From assembly GCF_028640845.1 (NCBI RefSeq), contig NC_080546.1, forward strand, positions 80,865,757 through 80,929,756: 64,000 nucleotides of DNA. The letters run 5' to 3'. A program made the position numbers and the translations under genes. The notes beneath the pieces were generated by a model. The model did no database searches. It saw only the letters and a program-made list of their open reading frames with translations, and was not told the DNA's origin. The DNA is from Ahaetulla prasina (taxonomy: Eukaryota; Chordata; Lepidosauria; Squamata; Colubridae). Each line of letters begins with the position of its first letter. The first letter of the stretch is position 1. Below are positions 53,081-63,087 of this stretch, in pieces.

Positions 53081-53340
53081 CTTGTTTGCATTTATATCCC
53101 ACCCTTCTCCGAAGACTCAGGGCAGCTTACACTATGTCAAGCAATAGTCTTCATCCATTTGTATATTATATACAAAGTCAACTTATTGCCCCCAACAATC
53201 TGGGTCCTCATATAAGGATGGAATTATAAAGGGTGGAAGGCTGAGTCAACCTTGGGCCTGGTGGGGCTTGAACCTGCAGAAATTGCAAGCAGCTGATGTT
53301 AATAACAGACTGTCTTACCAGTCTGAGCCACCAGAGGCCC
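53081..53340 (-). mobile_element. tRNA-derived SINE with L2-type tail
   Basis: Minus copy: TATATCCCACCCTTCTCCG tail, AAGGCTGAGTCAACCTTGGG, GGGGCTTGAACCTGC (B box complement), GTCTGAGCCACCAGAGGCCC head end. Confidence 0.85.
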
Positions 53341-53744
53341 TTAATTTTATTGCGAGCAGAGGAGTGGAGGACTCTTCTTGTGAAATATCTCTGGACTCTC
53401 CCGATTGTATTTATGTCCGATATGCAGTGCGGGTTCCAGACAGATGAGCTGTATTCAAGGATTGGTCTTGAATACAGCTTTCTGGCTGTTGCTATTGAAA
53501 GTATTGAATTACAGCAATGGCATTGTTACCTGTTTTCTTCTAGGATACTTTTTTTTTCCTGAAAAAGTATGCACAGTTACGTTTATGAAAAAAAATGTGA
53601 TCGTGGCAAATATCCAAAACATTTTACAGATCTAAGCAACCAAGCATAGATAAAGAGAAATGAATAGATAGCAGTGCAGCAGTAGATGCAAAGCATGTTA
53701 GTGAGGATTACATCCTGTATCGGAGCTGTCGCGTTACCCACTAA

Positions 53745-54594
53745 ACATTTTGAGCAGAAAAGGAGAACTTCCAGTAGCTCAGCTGGTAATCCTGAAACTT
53801 ATTGCGAAGACTGTCCCCTGCAAGTGCACATCTATTTTTTGCACCAGACTTGAACATTGGGCGCTATCTAACAAAATGAAATTCAGTGGTGAAAAAAGTA
53901 AGGTTCTACATTTAGGCAAGAAAAACAAAATGCACAGGTACAGTATAGGTGGGACCTTGCTCAAGAGTAGTGACTGTGAGAGGGATCTAGTGGACAACCA
54001 TTTAGATATGAGCCAGCAGTGTGCAGCAGCTGCCAAAAAAGCCAACACAATTCTAGGCTGCATAAACAGAGGGATAGAATCAAGATCACGTGAAGTGTTT
54101 ATAATGCCTTGGTAAGGCCACACTTGGAATACTGCGTTCAGTTTTGGTTGCCACGATGTATAAAAGATGTTGAGACTCTAGAAAGAGTGCAGAGAAGAGC
54201 AACAAAGATGATTAAGGGACTGGAGGCTAAAACATATGAAGAACGGTATGTCTAGTTTAATGAAAAAAAAGACTAGAGGAGACATGATAGCAGTGTTCCA
54301 ATATCTCAGGGGTTGCTACAAAGAAGAGGGAGTCAAACTATTCTCCAAAGCACCTGAAGGCAGGACAAGAAGCAATGGGTGGAAACTAATCAAGGAGAGA
54401 AGCAACCTAGAACTAAGAAGAAATTGCCTGACAGTGAGAACAATTAATCAGTGGAACAGCTTGCCTCCAGAAGTTGTGAATGCTCTGACATCGGAGGTTT
54501 TTAAGATGTTGGATAACCATTTGTCTGGAGTGGTGTAGGATTTCCTGCCTGGACTAGAAGACCTCCAAGGTCCCTTCCAACTGTTATTCTATTC
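53745..54594 (+). mobile_element. CR1 LINE 3' end, 850 bp
   Basis: RT C-terminal pieces in order: FSGEKSKVLHLGKKNKMHRY, DNHLDMSQQCAAAAKKANTI, (frame change) then MKKKTRGDMIAVFQYLRG, GRTRSNGWKLIKE, TINQWNSLPPEVVNAL. It ends with the CR1 signature CTCCAAGGTCCCTTCCAAC and TTCTATTC. At least one frameshift. Confidence 0.9.
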
Positions 54595-55083
54595 CGGGGT
54601 CTCCAATCTTGGCAACTTTAAGATTTGTGGACTTCAACTCCCAGAAATGCAACTAGAAAAAATAGGGACCACCTTTGGTGGGAAGGTAACAGCGTTCCGT
54701 GTGCCTTTGGCGTTGAGTCATGCCAGCCACATGACCACGGAGATGTCTCGGACAGCGCTGGCTCTTCGGCTTTGAAACGGAGATGAGCACCGCCACCTAG
54801 AGTCGGCAACGACTAGCGCGTATGTGCAAGGGGAACTTTTACCTTTACCTAAATATTTGGTGGAGGCTGAGTGACGTTTCTTTATAAGGTCCTTCACCAT
54901 GGCAAGGCAGAGCTAACGTGGTGTCACCTACATGCTGGTTTAAGTCCACTAAGCCAGGGGTCTCCAACCTTGGTCCCTTTAAGACTTGTGGACTTCAACT
55001 CCCAGAGTTCCTCAGCCAGCTTTGCTGAAAAGCTGGGAGTTGAAGTCCACAAGTCATAAAGTTGCCAAGGTTGGAGACCCCTG
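54595..55083 (+). mobile_element. Chimeric palindromic MITE with transplanted centre
   Basis: Outer arms CGGGGTCTCCAATCTTGGCA and TGCCAAGGTTGGAGACCCC (8-bp duplication TTCTATTC 54587-54594; CTCTATTC 55084-55091) belong to one small MITE. Between GACTTCAACTCCCAG (about 54632-54646) and its counterpart arm (about 55035-55060) lies about 400 bp almost identical to 27110-27520: Sauria SINE 3' part, unremarkable flank and a second MITE left arm. Confidence 0.85.
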
Positions 55084-55229
55084 CTCTATTCTATTCTATT
55101 CAGGTCTCCTGGTCCCTTTTAAAAAATGGCCCAAACTGGGATATGGTTAAGGGAGCCAGTGTGCAGTTGCAGTTCTTTGAGGAAGGTGGGAAGAGACACT
55201 TGCTTATTTCAGATGGTTGTTGTTGTTGT

Positions 55230-55495
55230 TGTTTTTTTAATTTGCATTTATATCCCGCCCTTCTCCGAAGACTCAGGGCGGCTTACATTATGTCAAGCAA
55301 TAGTCTTCATCCATTTGTATATTATATACAAAGTCAACTTATTGCCCCCAACAATCTGGGTCCTCATTTTACCTACCTTATAAAGGATGGAAGGCTGAGT
55401 CAACCTTGGGCCTAGTGGGGCTTGAACCTGCAGTAATTGCAAGCAGCTGCTGTTAATAACAGACTGTCTTAGCAGTCTGAGCCACCAAAGGCCCA
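55230..55495 (-). mobile_element. tRNA-derived SINE with L2-type tail
   Basis: Minus copy: ATATCCCGCCCTTCTCCG, GGAAGGCTGAGTCAACCTTG, GGGGCTTGAACCTGC, GAGCCACCAAAGGCCC. Confidence 0.85.
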
Positions 55496-55605
55496 ATTTG
55501 GCAATTGGGAGGGTATTATGGAAGATCTCTGAGCTTTGGGGCCACTTGTGATGATGTCCCTCATCTAAGAGAAAAATAGCCTTGCGATTCTGTTACTCTA
55601 CATCA

Positions 55606-55750
55606 GATGTGTGAAACGTGCCGCCTGCGGGCCGAATCCAGCCCACAATAGGCCGAGAGTTGTCCCGCGGGGCTGTCCCATAGACGGTGAGGGACCGGCC
55701 ACGCCCACCCAGTCGGCCACGATGACTAGGCCATGTCCCCCACCACTCAT
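55606..55750. mobile_element. Truncated hAT-type element
   Basis: GTGTGAAACGTGCCGCCTGC, GGGCCGAATCCAGCCCAC and CCACGCCCACCCAGTCGGCC are typical of the CAGGGGTGTCAAACxxGCGGCC hAT group (compare 415-1004). Neither end can be fixed. 55751-56034 looks unique. Confidence 0.5.
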
Positions 55751-56034
55751 TCATTCACTCATCTTTATTTAAAACTGTTCTCGGCCTTAATCTGCCAGTG
55801 AAGGGAAACTTTCAGCTTTTATGACTTTCCATAGTTCCAGAAGGTCACGTGTGCTATCAGGTCTTGCACTTTCTAAAAACACATTCTATTAGCAATAGAG
55901 TTCAGCCACTTATAAGAAAACAGTCCTCCATGTGTATAAAAACTATTATGTATTTATGGTTGTGTATTTTTGTTTTCAAAATGGATAGAAAACCTGGCTG
56001 ATTTAAATGCCTATCAGAAGAAATGCCATATAAT

Positions 56035-56603
56035 TAGATAATTAGAACTGCAGAAAAAACAATGGCTACCAAACTGCCTTCCACTGAGGATCTGTATACT
56101 GCACGAATCAAGAAGAGGGCCGTGAAAATATTTACAGATCCCTCACATCCTGGATATAAACTATTTCAACTCCTACCCTCAAAACGATGCTATAGAGCAC
56201 TACACACCAGAACAACTAGATACAAGAACAGTTTTTTCCCGAAGGCCATCACTCTGCTAAACAAATAATTCCCTCAACACAGTCGAACTATTTACTAAAT
56301 CTGCACTACTATTAATCTTCTCATCGTTCCCATCACCCATCTCCTTCCACTTATGACTGTAACTTTGTTGCTTGTATCATTACGGTTTATATTGATATTG
56401 TTTCCTGATTGCTTATTTGTAGCCAATGACTATCATTAAGTGTTGTATCATTAAGTGTTAAATTTGTACCCTATGACTATCATTAAGTGTTGTACCTTGA
56501 TGAACGTATCTTTTCTTTTATGTACACTGAGAGCATATGCACCAAGACAAATTCCTTGTGTGTCCAATCACACTTGGCCAATAAAAATTCTATTCTATTC
56601 TAA
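56035..56603 (+). mobile_element. Snake1 LINE 3' end
   Basis: Frame 56062-56268 (STEDLYTARIKKRAVKIFTD, FFPKAITLLNK, stop) and 3' UTR to CACTTGGCCAATAAAAATTC. A local CATTAAGTGTTG duplication is seen at about 56430-56490. Confidence 0.9.
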
Positions 56604-58199
56604 AAAGAAATGCAATATTAGCCTCCAATGAGTGAAAGTCAGTGTGATATATAGGATAAACAGTCCATTATGGCCAAAAATGCACTGAAGGGAAAAATCT
56701 AACTCACCACCCCCGGGAATAAAATATTGCAAGCCCAGTGCATAAAAAGATGGAACTATATATGAAAACAGTAAGTCTTCCCAGTTTTGTACCATGAATT
56801 TTGTCTTCATGCAACCATGCTTCACTTCCTTAAATAAATTACAGTATTTGCAAACCATGTTTCTAATACATAATATGAAAGTTATATGCATACACATACC
56901 TATAAACCCACTTACTGGGCCTAGATAATAATGTGCAATACTTTTATAATGGTGATCTCATCTAATCCATTTCATTAATATTTGAAAATATCACCTCCAG
57001 GTGAGATGGGTAGCACAAAAGTCTAATAAATGATAATAATGAAAAGGGATATTGGAAGCTTCTTTCTATTTCTTTTATATATATTTTTATAGCTCTTTCT
57101 GCATTTTTTCTTTTCTTCTTTAATTCATCTGCTTTTTATTATATTGTGCAGTTTTAATGTTCTGTTTAAAACATTGAATAGAATTTTGATGAGCAACCAA
57201 ATATCTACAAGGTTTGAAGGAGCACTTGTAATGTAATGTGTTAATATACTGTAAATATGTATCAGGTTGGTTGACCATTTAAACAACTTTTTAATTGTTC
57301 ACCTAGAAGGCACAATTTTAAGATATGTTATGTCTTTTTAACATATTAAAACATCTGAATCAGGTTAAGTCTTTTCTATGAGTGAGCATGCATATATTGA
57401 TAAAAAGAGTGCCACTTTCTACACAAAACAGACAGAGATAATAATTTATTTAAAGTACATTTTCATTTTGAAAAGAGTTTATTTAGTGGGGCAGAGATAT
57501 TAGCCTTAAATACTATGGTTTGGAAGTCTTTCAGCTGAAGACGCTAAATCTAAAGAAAAAGCCATTTACATAGACTAAATCACAGTAGAAATTATCTAAT
57601 ACAGAAAGAGCTGCTACTGGATTATATAATTAACAAGAATGGATCTTAGAGCTCAGAATGCTTAAAGTACATTTTTTAAAAATAAACAACCTTCGACAAA
57701 GTATAATTAGAATTGCTATACAGCTTCAGGTTTTCCTTCGAGGACTTATATTAATTAACTAAATGTAAAATATAAATTCCAAAATTTCATTTAGCTAGCT
57801 GCTAAACCCACTTGCAGGACTGTGCAAGTGTACTAAACTAACTTTTAACATATAATGTTTAAATCACCAAGAGATCATTCTTGTGAACACCTTTCAAAAT
57901 AACTAATCACTAGCAACCCTCAGCTAACCTGAAACAAAATAATGTCAGAGAAGCAATACGTGATTAATCTTATGTAAACATTTTAAAGAACTTGGCATAT
58001 TTGCCTAGGAATGAGTATGGTACGATCATCACAAAGTATTTTGAAGTGATTTTGAGGTAAAAACTGAAATAGGTTTTGTTCTATCAATAAACAGTGAAAT
58101 TACTGAAAAACACCATCAATGACCATTAATTCTCAATATAGAACACAGACCATTTTATCAATTCTTTACATCGAAGCATGCGGAAGTAATTTTAAGACT
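56604..58199. other. NFXL1 3' UTR and downstream intergenic DNA
   Basis: AT-rich, apparently repeat-free 1.6 kb immediately downstream of the NFXL1 stop. The upper part is probably 3' UTR. Nothing else recognised. Confidence 0.45.
57445..57483 (-). terminator. Candidate NFXL1 polyadenylation signals
   Basis: Two AATAAA hexamers on the minus strand lie at 57483-57478 and 57450-57445, about 720 nt past the NFXL1 stop, in DNA free of obvious repeats. They would give a 3' UTR of roughly 0.75 kb. The region is AT-rich, so either hexamer could be chance. Transcript ends would settle it. Confidence 0.3.
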
Positions 58200-58373
58200 T
58201 CAATTATTGTATGCTAGGAACCAGGCAACCATTAAGACAATAATTCCACAGACTGGCAGCAGAATCACATTCTTATACTTTTGCCATAAAGGTTGTTCAA
58301 CTTCGATCTCGTCCTTTTTCCTCTTATTCTTCCGACGTCCTTTCAACCTATTTTCAAAAGCCTCCAGTTCTGC
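58200..58373 (-). CDS. NFXL1: NFXL1 last coding exon: coiled coil, basic stretch, C-terminal membrane anchor
   Basis: The exon begins after a CTGCAG acceptor in phase 0 and encodes 57 residues plus TGA (58202-58200). They read [20 protein letters not shown], an acidic linker, [12 protein letters not shown], a hydrophobic segment [14 protein letters not shown], and YNN at the C-terminus. This fits the C-terminal end of NFXL1, a roughly 900-residue NF-X1-type zinc-finger protein with a single C-terminal membrane segment. The zinc fingers lie upstream, outside the window. Identification rests on recall of the family tail plus the position next to CORIN, as in human 4p12. Confidence 0.85.
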   Translation of the reverse strand, partial: AELEAFENRLKGRRKNKRKKDEIEVEQPLWQKYKNVILLPVCGIIVLMVAWFLAYNN

Positions 58374-58597
58374 CTGCAGAAGAGAAAGGAAAAAAGATGA
58401 CATTAAATGACAAAAATTTTAACAATAGAACTTACCGATTTTTCCCCACTTATTTCTCAAAATAATATACTGTATGATATCATGGCTCTGGGTAAATGGA
58501 AATAATGCCAAGATCGGAGTTGGTGATGATTATTAAGGAAAGAAATGGGATAGTCCAACTTATCTTGAGAACATCAGACTGAAAAAAGTTCTTCTAC

Positions 58598-58915
58598 TAC
58601 AATAGAATAGAATAGAATAGAATAGAATTTTATTGGCCAAGTGTGATTGGACACACAAGGAATTTATCTTGGTGCATATGCTCTCAGTGTACATAAAAGA
58701 AAAGATATGTTCATCAAGGTACAACATTTACAACACAATTGATGGTCAATATATCAATATAAATCATAAGGATTGCCAGCAACAAGTTATAGTCATACAG
58801 TCATAAGTGGAAAGAGATTGGTGATGGGAACTATGAGACGATTAATAGTAGTGCAGATTCAGTAAATAGTCTGACAGTGTTGATGGAATTATTTGTTTAG
58901 CAGAGTGATGGTATC
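58598..58915 (-). mobile_element. Snake1 tail
   Basis: (AATAG)n then TTTTATTGGCCAAGTGTGAT, to GTTTAGCAGAGTGATGG. In the last NFXL1 intron. A short ATCATACAAGCA direct repeat follows to about 58950. Confidence 0.9.
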
Positions 58916-59135
58916 ATACAAGCAAGTATCATACAAGTATCATACAAGCATATGATAATATATGCACACTTTGACCCTACGCGTATACTGGAAATGGAAG
59001 CTCACTTGGAGAGAAACAAAGTCTATAGAGTATTTATATTCTTCAAGGTCTTCGAATAAGCAACAGATTTCTGGAACTTCCAGCAATTGCAGCCTTCATT
59101 TTTAAAAAATGCATTTGTGTGCTCATAGACATTAA

Positions 59136-59720
59136 TGTTGTGGTCCACCAGCGGAGTCAGATAATGAGGAGGCTGGGGAGGAAATGGGCCAGTCCTGGAG
59201 TCAGGGGAAAGCCCGGACGAGAACTCTGCCTTGGAGACAGAGATGGGGCCAGGGCCATCTGGGAGCGATGCACGGACTCCGGAGCCTCCAGAGGCAGACA
59301 GCACAGAGGCAGAGGAACAGGAGTAGTCTGTTCCTAGTGCACACATACGAAGAGCTGCCAGAAGGCAAGAGCAGCTAAAGCAAAAAGGACAACTCGGGAG
59401 TAAGGCCAGGAGATGATTGGCCCCTCCCATAAGGCTTAAAAGAACAGCAACGGCTCTTGGGCTCTTTGTAGGAAAGCAGTGTTACTACATTTGTTTCTAG
59501 TTGACATCTCTTTGTGGGGCTTTGCCAAGAAAAGCCTTTGGCAGGGTGCCAAAGAAGACAAAGGTTTGTGATAAGGCCAAAGGACTTTTTCTGAAGAACT
59601 TCGTTTTGGACTTAATTTGGACTAAGCTGAGAATGAATTAATTCTCAGCTGTTCTAATAAAATAGGTTTGTTTAGGACTGATTGTGTCTGGTAATAACTA
59701 CTTGGGCTTAGGGCACAACA
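59136..59720 (+). mobile_element. Solo LTR, 585 bp, 5-bp duplication ATTAA
   Basis: TGTTGTGGTCCACC to GGGCACAACA, with ATTAA at 59131-59135 and 59721-59725. U3 matches 50102-50730 (GCCAGTCCTGGAG, GGGGCCAGGGCCATC, GATTGGCCCCTCCCATAAGG), and TTCTAATAAAATAGG is the likely polyadenylation signal. In an NFXL1 intron, opposite to the gene. Confidence 0.93.
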
Positions 59721-59790
59721 ATTAATGTGAGAAGATACATGCAACAAACTCATTCAACGTTTCTTTGGGGAGAAACTTCCACTCTAAACA

Positions 59791-60007
59791 GCACTTAGAC
59801 TTACCTACCGCTTCACAATGTTTTATAGCCCTCTCTAAGTGGTTTACAGAGTCAGCATATTGCCCCCATCAATCTGAGTCCTCATTTTATGGACCTTGGA
59901 AGGGGGGAAGGCTGAGTCAACCTTGAGCTAGTGAGAACTGAACTGCTGGCAGTTGGCAGAATTAGCCTGCCATACTGCCTTCTAAGCACTGCACCACCAC
60001 GGCCCTT
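59791..60007 (-). mobile_element. tRNA-derived SINE (second type)
   Basis: Minus copy of the family at 61899-62139: AGTGGTTTACAGAGTCAGC, TCCTCATTTTATGGACC, AAGGCTGAGTCAACCTTGAG, and head CACTGCACCACCACGGCCC. Confidence 0.75.
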
Positions 60008-60300
60008 AAGGCAGTAGCTCCTTATTAAGAAGGACATTATGACTTTAGCACTAGCCCATACTTAAAGAACCATCTGGTATATTTTCATGAGATGTACATT
60101 GAATGTTTAATATTGCTGCAATGATCAACTTGCAGGGGAAGGAAAAAAGAGAAACGATGAATTTACTATATATCAAAGTGTTACGGTTGATATAGATTGC
60201 ATTAAGTAAATTCCACCATATGAAAAAAGAATTTCTGACAATTGTATTATCAAAGGTTGTTCATGAAGATTTTAATCAGCGAAGAATGAACATGTTAGAG

Positions 60301-60933
60301 CCGTGATGGCGAACCTATGGCATGCGTGCCACTTATCAGTAGGCAAGTGAGCTCAGCTCTGGCGCATATGTGTGTGCCGGCCAGCTGATTTTCGGGCCTT
60401 CTGAGCCCACTAGAAGTAGAGAAACAGGCTGTTTCCTGCCTCTGGAGGGGTGGGAAAGGCCCGTTTTTCTCTCTCACCTGGCTCCAGAGCCTCTCTATGA
60501 GTCTGGGGAGGGCGAAAACAGCCTTTCCCAACCCCCTGGAGGCCAGAAACTGCCCATTTGCCAACTTCCGGTTGGACAGGAAGTGACTTTTTTGCTGTCC
60601 CCAGCCTCCAGAGCCTCTCTAGGAGTCTCTGGAGGCTGGGACAGCAAAAATGTCACTTCCTGTTCAACCAAAAGTTGACAAACGGACAGTTTTTGGCCTC
60701 TGGAGGTCCTCCGGGGGGGGGGGGGAGGCTGTTTTTGCCCTCTCCAGACTCATAGAGAGGCTCTGGAGCCAGGTAAGAGAGAAAAACGGGCCTACTGGGC
60801 CATCACATACATGGAGCAGGGGGAGAAGGGGGGTCGTGGCACATGCACGGGATGCATAGAATTATGGGTATGGGCACGCACTCCCGCCCCCCCACCTCCT
60901 GGCAAGCAATGGCAAAAAGGTTAGTCATCACTG
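60301..60933. mobile_element. hAT-type MITE, 633 bp, internally duplicated
   Basis: Perfect 8-bp duplication TGTTAGAG (60293-60300, 60934-60941). Ends CCGTGATGGCGAACC and GGTTAGTCATCACTG. The interior has an inverted repeat of about 200 bp: CTCCAGAGCCTCTCTATGAG (60483 on) against CTCATAGAGAGGCTCTGGAG (60750 on). Longest member of its group here. Confidence 0.92.
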
Positions 60934-60941
60934 TGTTAGAG

Positions 60942-61695
60942 GAAGTGATATTACTAGACAAAACAAGCACTATAATTTAAAATATATAATTATGCAATAA
61001 TATTTAGCAAACCCAACACATGGGTACTGCTCTTTTTCCATGATCACATATGCAATACAAAGAGCATTTGGCACAATTATAAATAACACTCTTATCAACA
61101 AATGAAGATCCTCTTTGTCATGAAAAAGGGAAGGAAAATTTAGAAGAATGAAAACCGACAAAACATTAGTTATGCGGGAGTTCTGAGAGGCGATTATCAA
61201 ACCATATTTGAACACGTTGGTCAGATTGCCCACAGAAGCCGAAATTCTTCCAAATTACAGCTTATCGTGATTGTGCAGTGGGCATTTATAACTAATATGC
61301 AATCGTTCCATTTGCCACTTCCTGCCAGCAAGAACAGCTAAGTAAATTAGGGAGCTGGACGTGTGCTTTGTTTAGCATTATCTCTTCGCGGGATCCTTTC
61401 TGATAAGGTCGTCTCTCACCCTTGGCGTCAGAGTCTACGTTATCAGAAGGGCAACAAAAACAGAGATCCCAATAAAACAGAGAAACTTATTTATAACGTG
61501 GAACAATCTAGACTGGCACAAGCGGGATCGATTGAGTAAGGGTGTACCACTGGTTGCTCAAACACAACAAATCCACAGAAGGAGGTTGGCTTGTTTAGAA
61601 TTTCAGGAGTTTGCTTTAATCTGAAATGTCTAGTTCAAGGCCAGAGCATATTAAACGTTTATCCCATGCGATGGAAATAGAATTGGGGTGCATAC
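60942..61695. other. NFXL1 last intron, exon-proximal part
   Basis: Apparently unique intronic DNA. No exon other than 61696-61749 recognised. Confidence 0.4.
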
Positions 61696-61749
61696 CTGCT
61701 GTCTCCGTTTTTCCTCTTCGATGGCAGCTCTAGCCTCTGCTTCCTTAAT
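61696..61749 (-). CDS. NFXL1: NFXL1 penultimate coding exon: coiled coil
   Basis: A 54-nt exon, phase 0 on both sides, with acceptor TTCGCACAG and donor CAGCAG|GTATGC. It encodes IKEAEARAAIEEEKRRQQ, a charged helix that runs directly into [10 protein letters not shown] of the last exon. Together they form one heptad-like coiled coil before the membrane anchor. It is too short to be found by ORF length. The next upstream exon is not visible up to base 64000. The intron to the last exon is about 3.3 kb and contains a Snake1 tail, a solo LTR, a SINE and a hAT copy. Confidence 0.85.
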
Positions 61750-61898
61750 CTGTGCGAATAAAACATAAAAAACCACTGTATTGCTTTTTGCGAAAATAGC
61801 TCCAAATAGATTATCGAACTACTACAACATACTTTCATATGACGTGACGTTTAGAAAATGACAGCCTTTTCAGCAGCTCTCTTAAGGTATAGGGTTTA

Positions 61899-62139
61899 AG
61901 GCCGTAATGGCGCAGTGGTTAGAACGCAGCGTTGCAGGCTACTTCTGCTGACTGTCGACTGCCAGTAGTACTGCAGTTCAATCCTGACCGGCTCAAGGTT
62001 GATTCAGCCTTCCATCCTTCCGAGGTGAGTAAAATGAGGACCCAGATTGTTAGGGGCAAGAGGCTGACTCTGCAAACCACTTATAGGGGGCTGTAAAGCA
62101 CTGTGAAGCGGTACATCAGTCTAAGTGCTATTGCTATAG
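61899..62139 (+). mobile_element. tRNA-derived SINE (second type)
   Basis: A-box-like TGGCGCAGTGG (61909), B-box-like GTTCAATCC, body CAAGGTTGATTCAGCCTTCC and AATGAGGACCCAGATTGTTA, tail AAGTGCTATTGCTAT. The body is shared with the L2-tailed SINE but the tail is different. Confidence 0.82.
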
Positions 62140-62249
62140 CCCAATAACTTTCTGAGCCATGCTACTCAAGAACAGTAAACTGTTGATTTAATTGTCAAGC
62201 TGGGATGGAGGGAGAAGAGTGCATGCTATTTCCGATTGTCCGTTCAATC

Positions 62250-62530
62250 TGGTGGCTCAACAGAGGGCCAATCTGGTGGCTCAACAGACTAATGCAGTCT
62301 GTTATTAACAGCAGCTGCTTGCAAGTACTGCAGGTTCAAGTCCCACCAGGCCCAAGGTTGACTCAGCCTTCCATCCTTTATAAGGTAGGTAAAATGAGGA
62401 CCCAGATTGTTGGGGGCAATAAGTTGACTTTGTATATAATATACAAATGGATGAAGACTATTGCTTGACATAGTGTAAGCCGCCCTGAGTCTTCGGAGAA
62501 GGGCGGGGTATAAATGCAAATAAAAAAAAA
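62250..62530 (+). mobile_element. tRNA-derived SINE with L2-type tail
   Basis: TCTGGTGGCTCAACAGA occurs twice at its 5' edge (62249, 62271), then GGTTCAAGTCCCACCAGG, the common body, and GCCGCCCTGAGTCTTCGGAG plus GGGCGGGGTATAAATGC. Confidence 0.88.
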
Positions 62531-62699
62531 TATTGGAGAATATATTACCCACTGCAACATTATCATACAAACTGCATTATTTGCCATCATTTTATATCAT
62601 GTATATAATGACATGAGTGCACAAATTAGTTCAAATAATGTAAACACTTGGGGGTGGGGCAAATTAGGAAAGCAGCATTATGCCAATGTGACAAAAGTT

Positions 62700-63087
62700 C
62701 TAAGCCTGTTCTGCATGCTCCAATTAGGTCCAATTAGGCAAACTGCCGAAGGCCTTTCTTGGCAAAAGTTCAGAAGATACCGATACAAAATAAATGCAGC
62801 AAGATGAAGCTATCAACGTTGTTTTCCGGCAAAGAGCCCAAACGCCATTGCTGGTCTGTTTTAAGCCTTCTGGGAGGGGTCAATCATCTCTTTTCCCTAC
62901 TCCTGAGTTCTCCTCTTTGCTTGAGCTGCTCTTGCCTTCTGGCGGTTCTTCTCATGCATGCGTTAGAAACAGGCTCCTCCTGTTCCTCCGCCTCACTACT
63001 ATCAGTCTCTGGAGTCCACACCTTACTCCCCGATGGCCCTGGCCCCACCTCAGCCTCATCGCTGTCCAACTCCGTTGCCAGCTCCTC
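62700..63087 (-). mobile_element. Partial LTR cut by an L1-like LINE
   Basis: Minus-oriented sequence matching 50102-50730 from AATTAGGCAAACTGCCGAAG through CAACGTTGTTTTCCGGCAAA and ATGCATGCGTTAGAAACAGG to TTGCCAGCTCCTCGG, where the LINE begins. The LTR outer end is missing in the window. Confidence 0.8.

Larger units (their letters stand above)
52092..53480 (-). mobile_element. CR1-like LINE (RRVLHSS type) with nested hAT and SINE
   Basis: Tail TTATTTATTTATTTTGTCAA at 52098, RT end complement near 52800-53050 and again 53340-53480 (complement of EYSSSVWNPH-type codons). Interrupted by a SPIN-like hAT (52287-52760) and a SINE (53081-53340). Confidence 0.85.
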
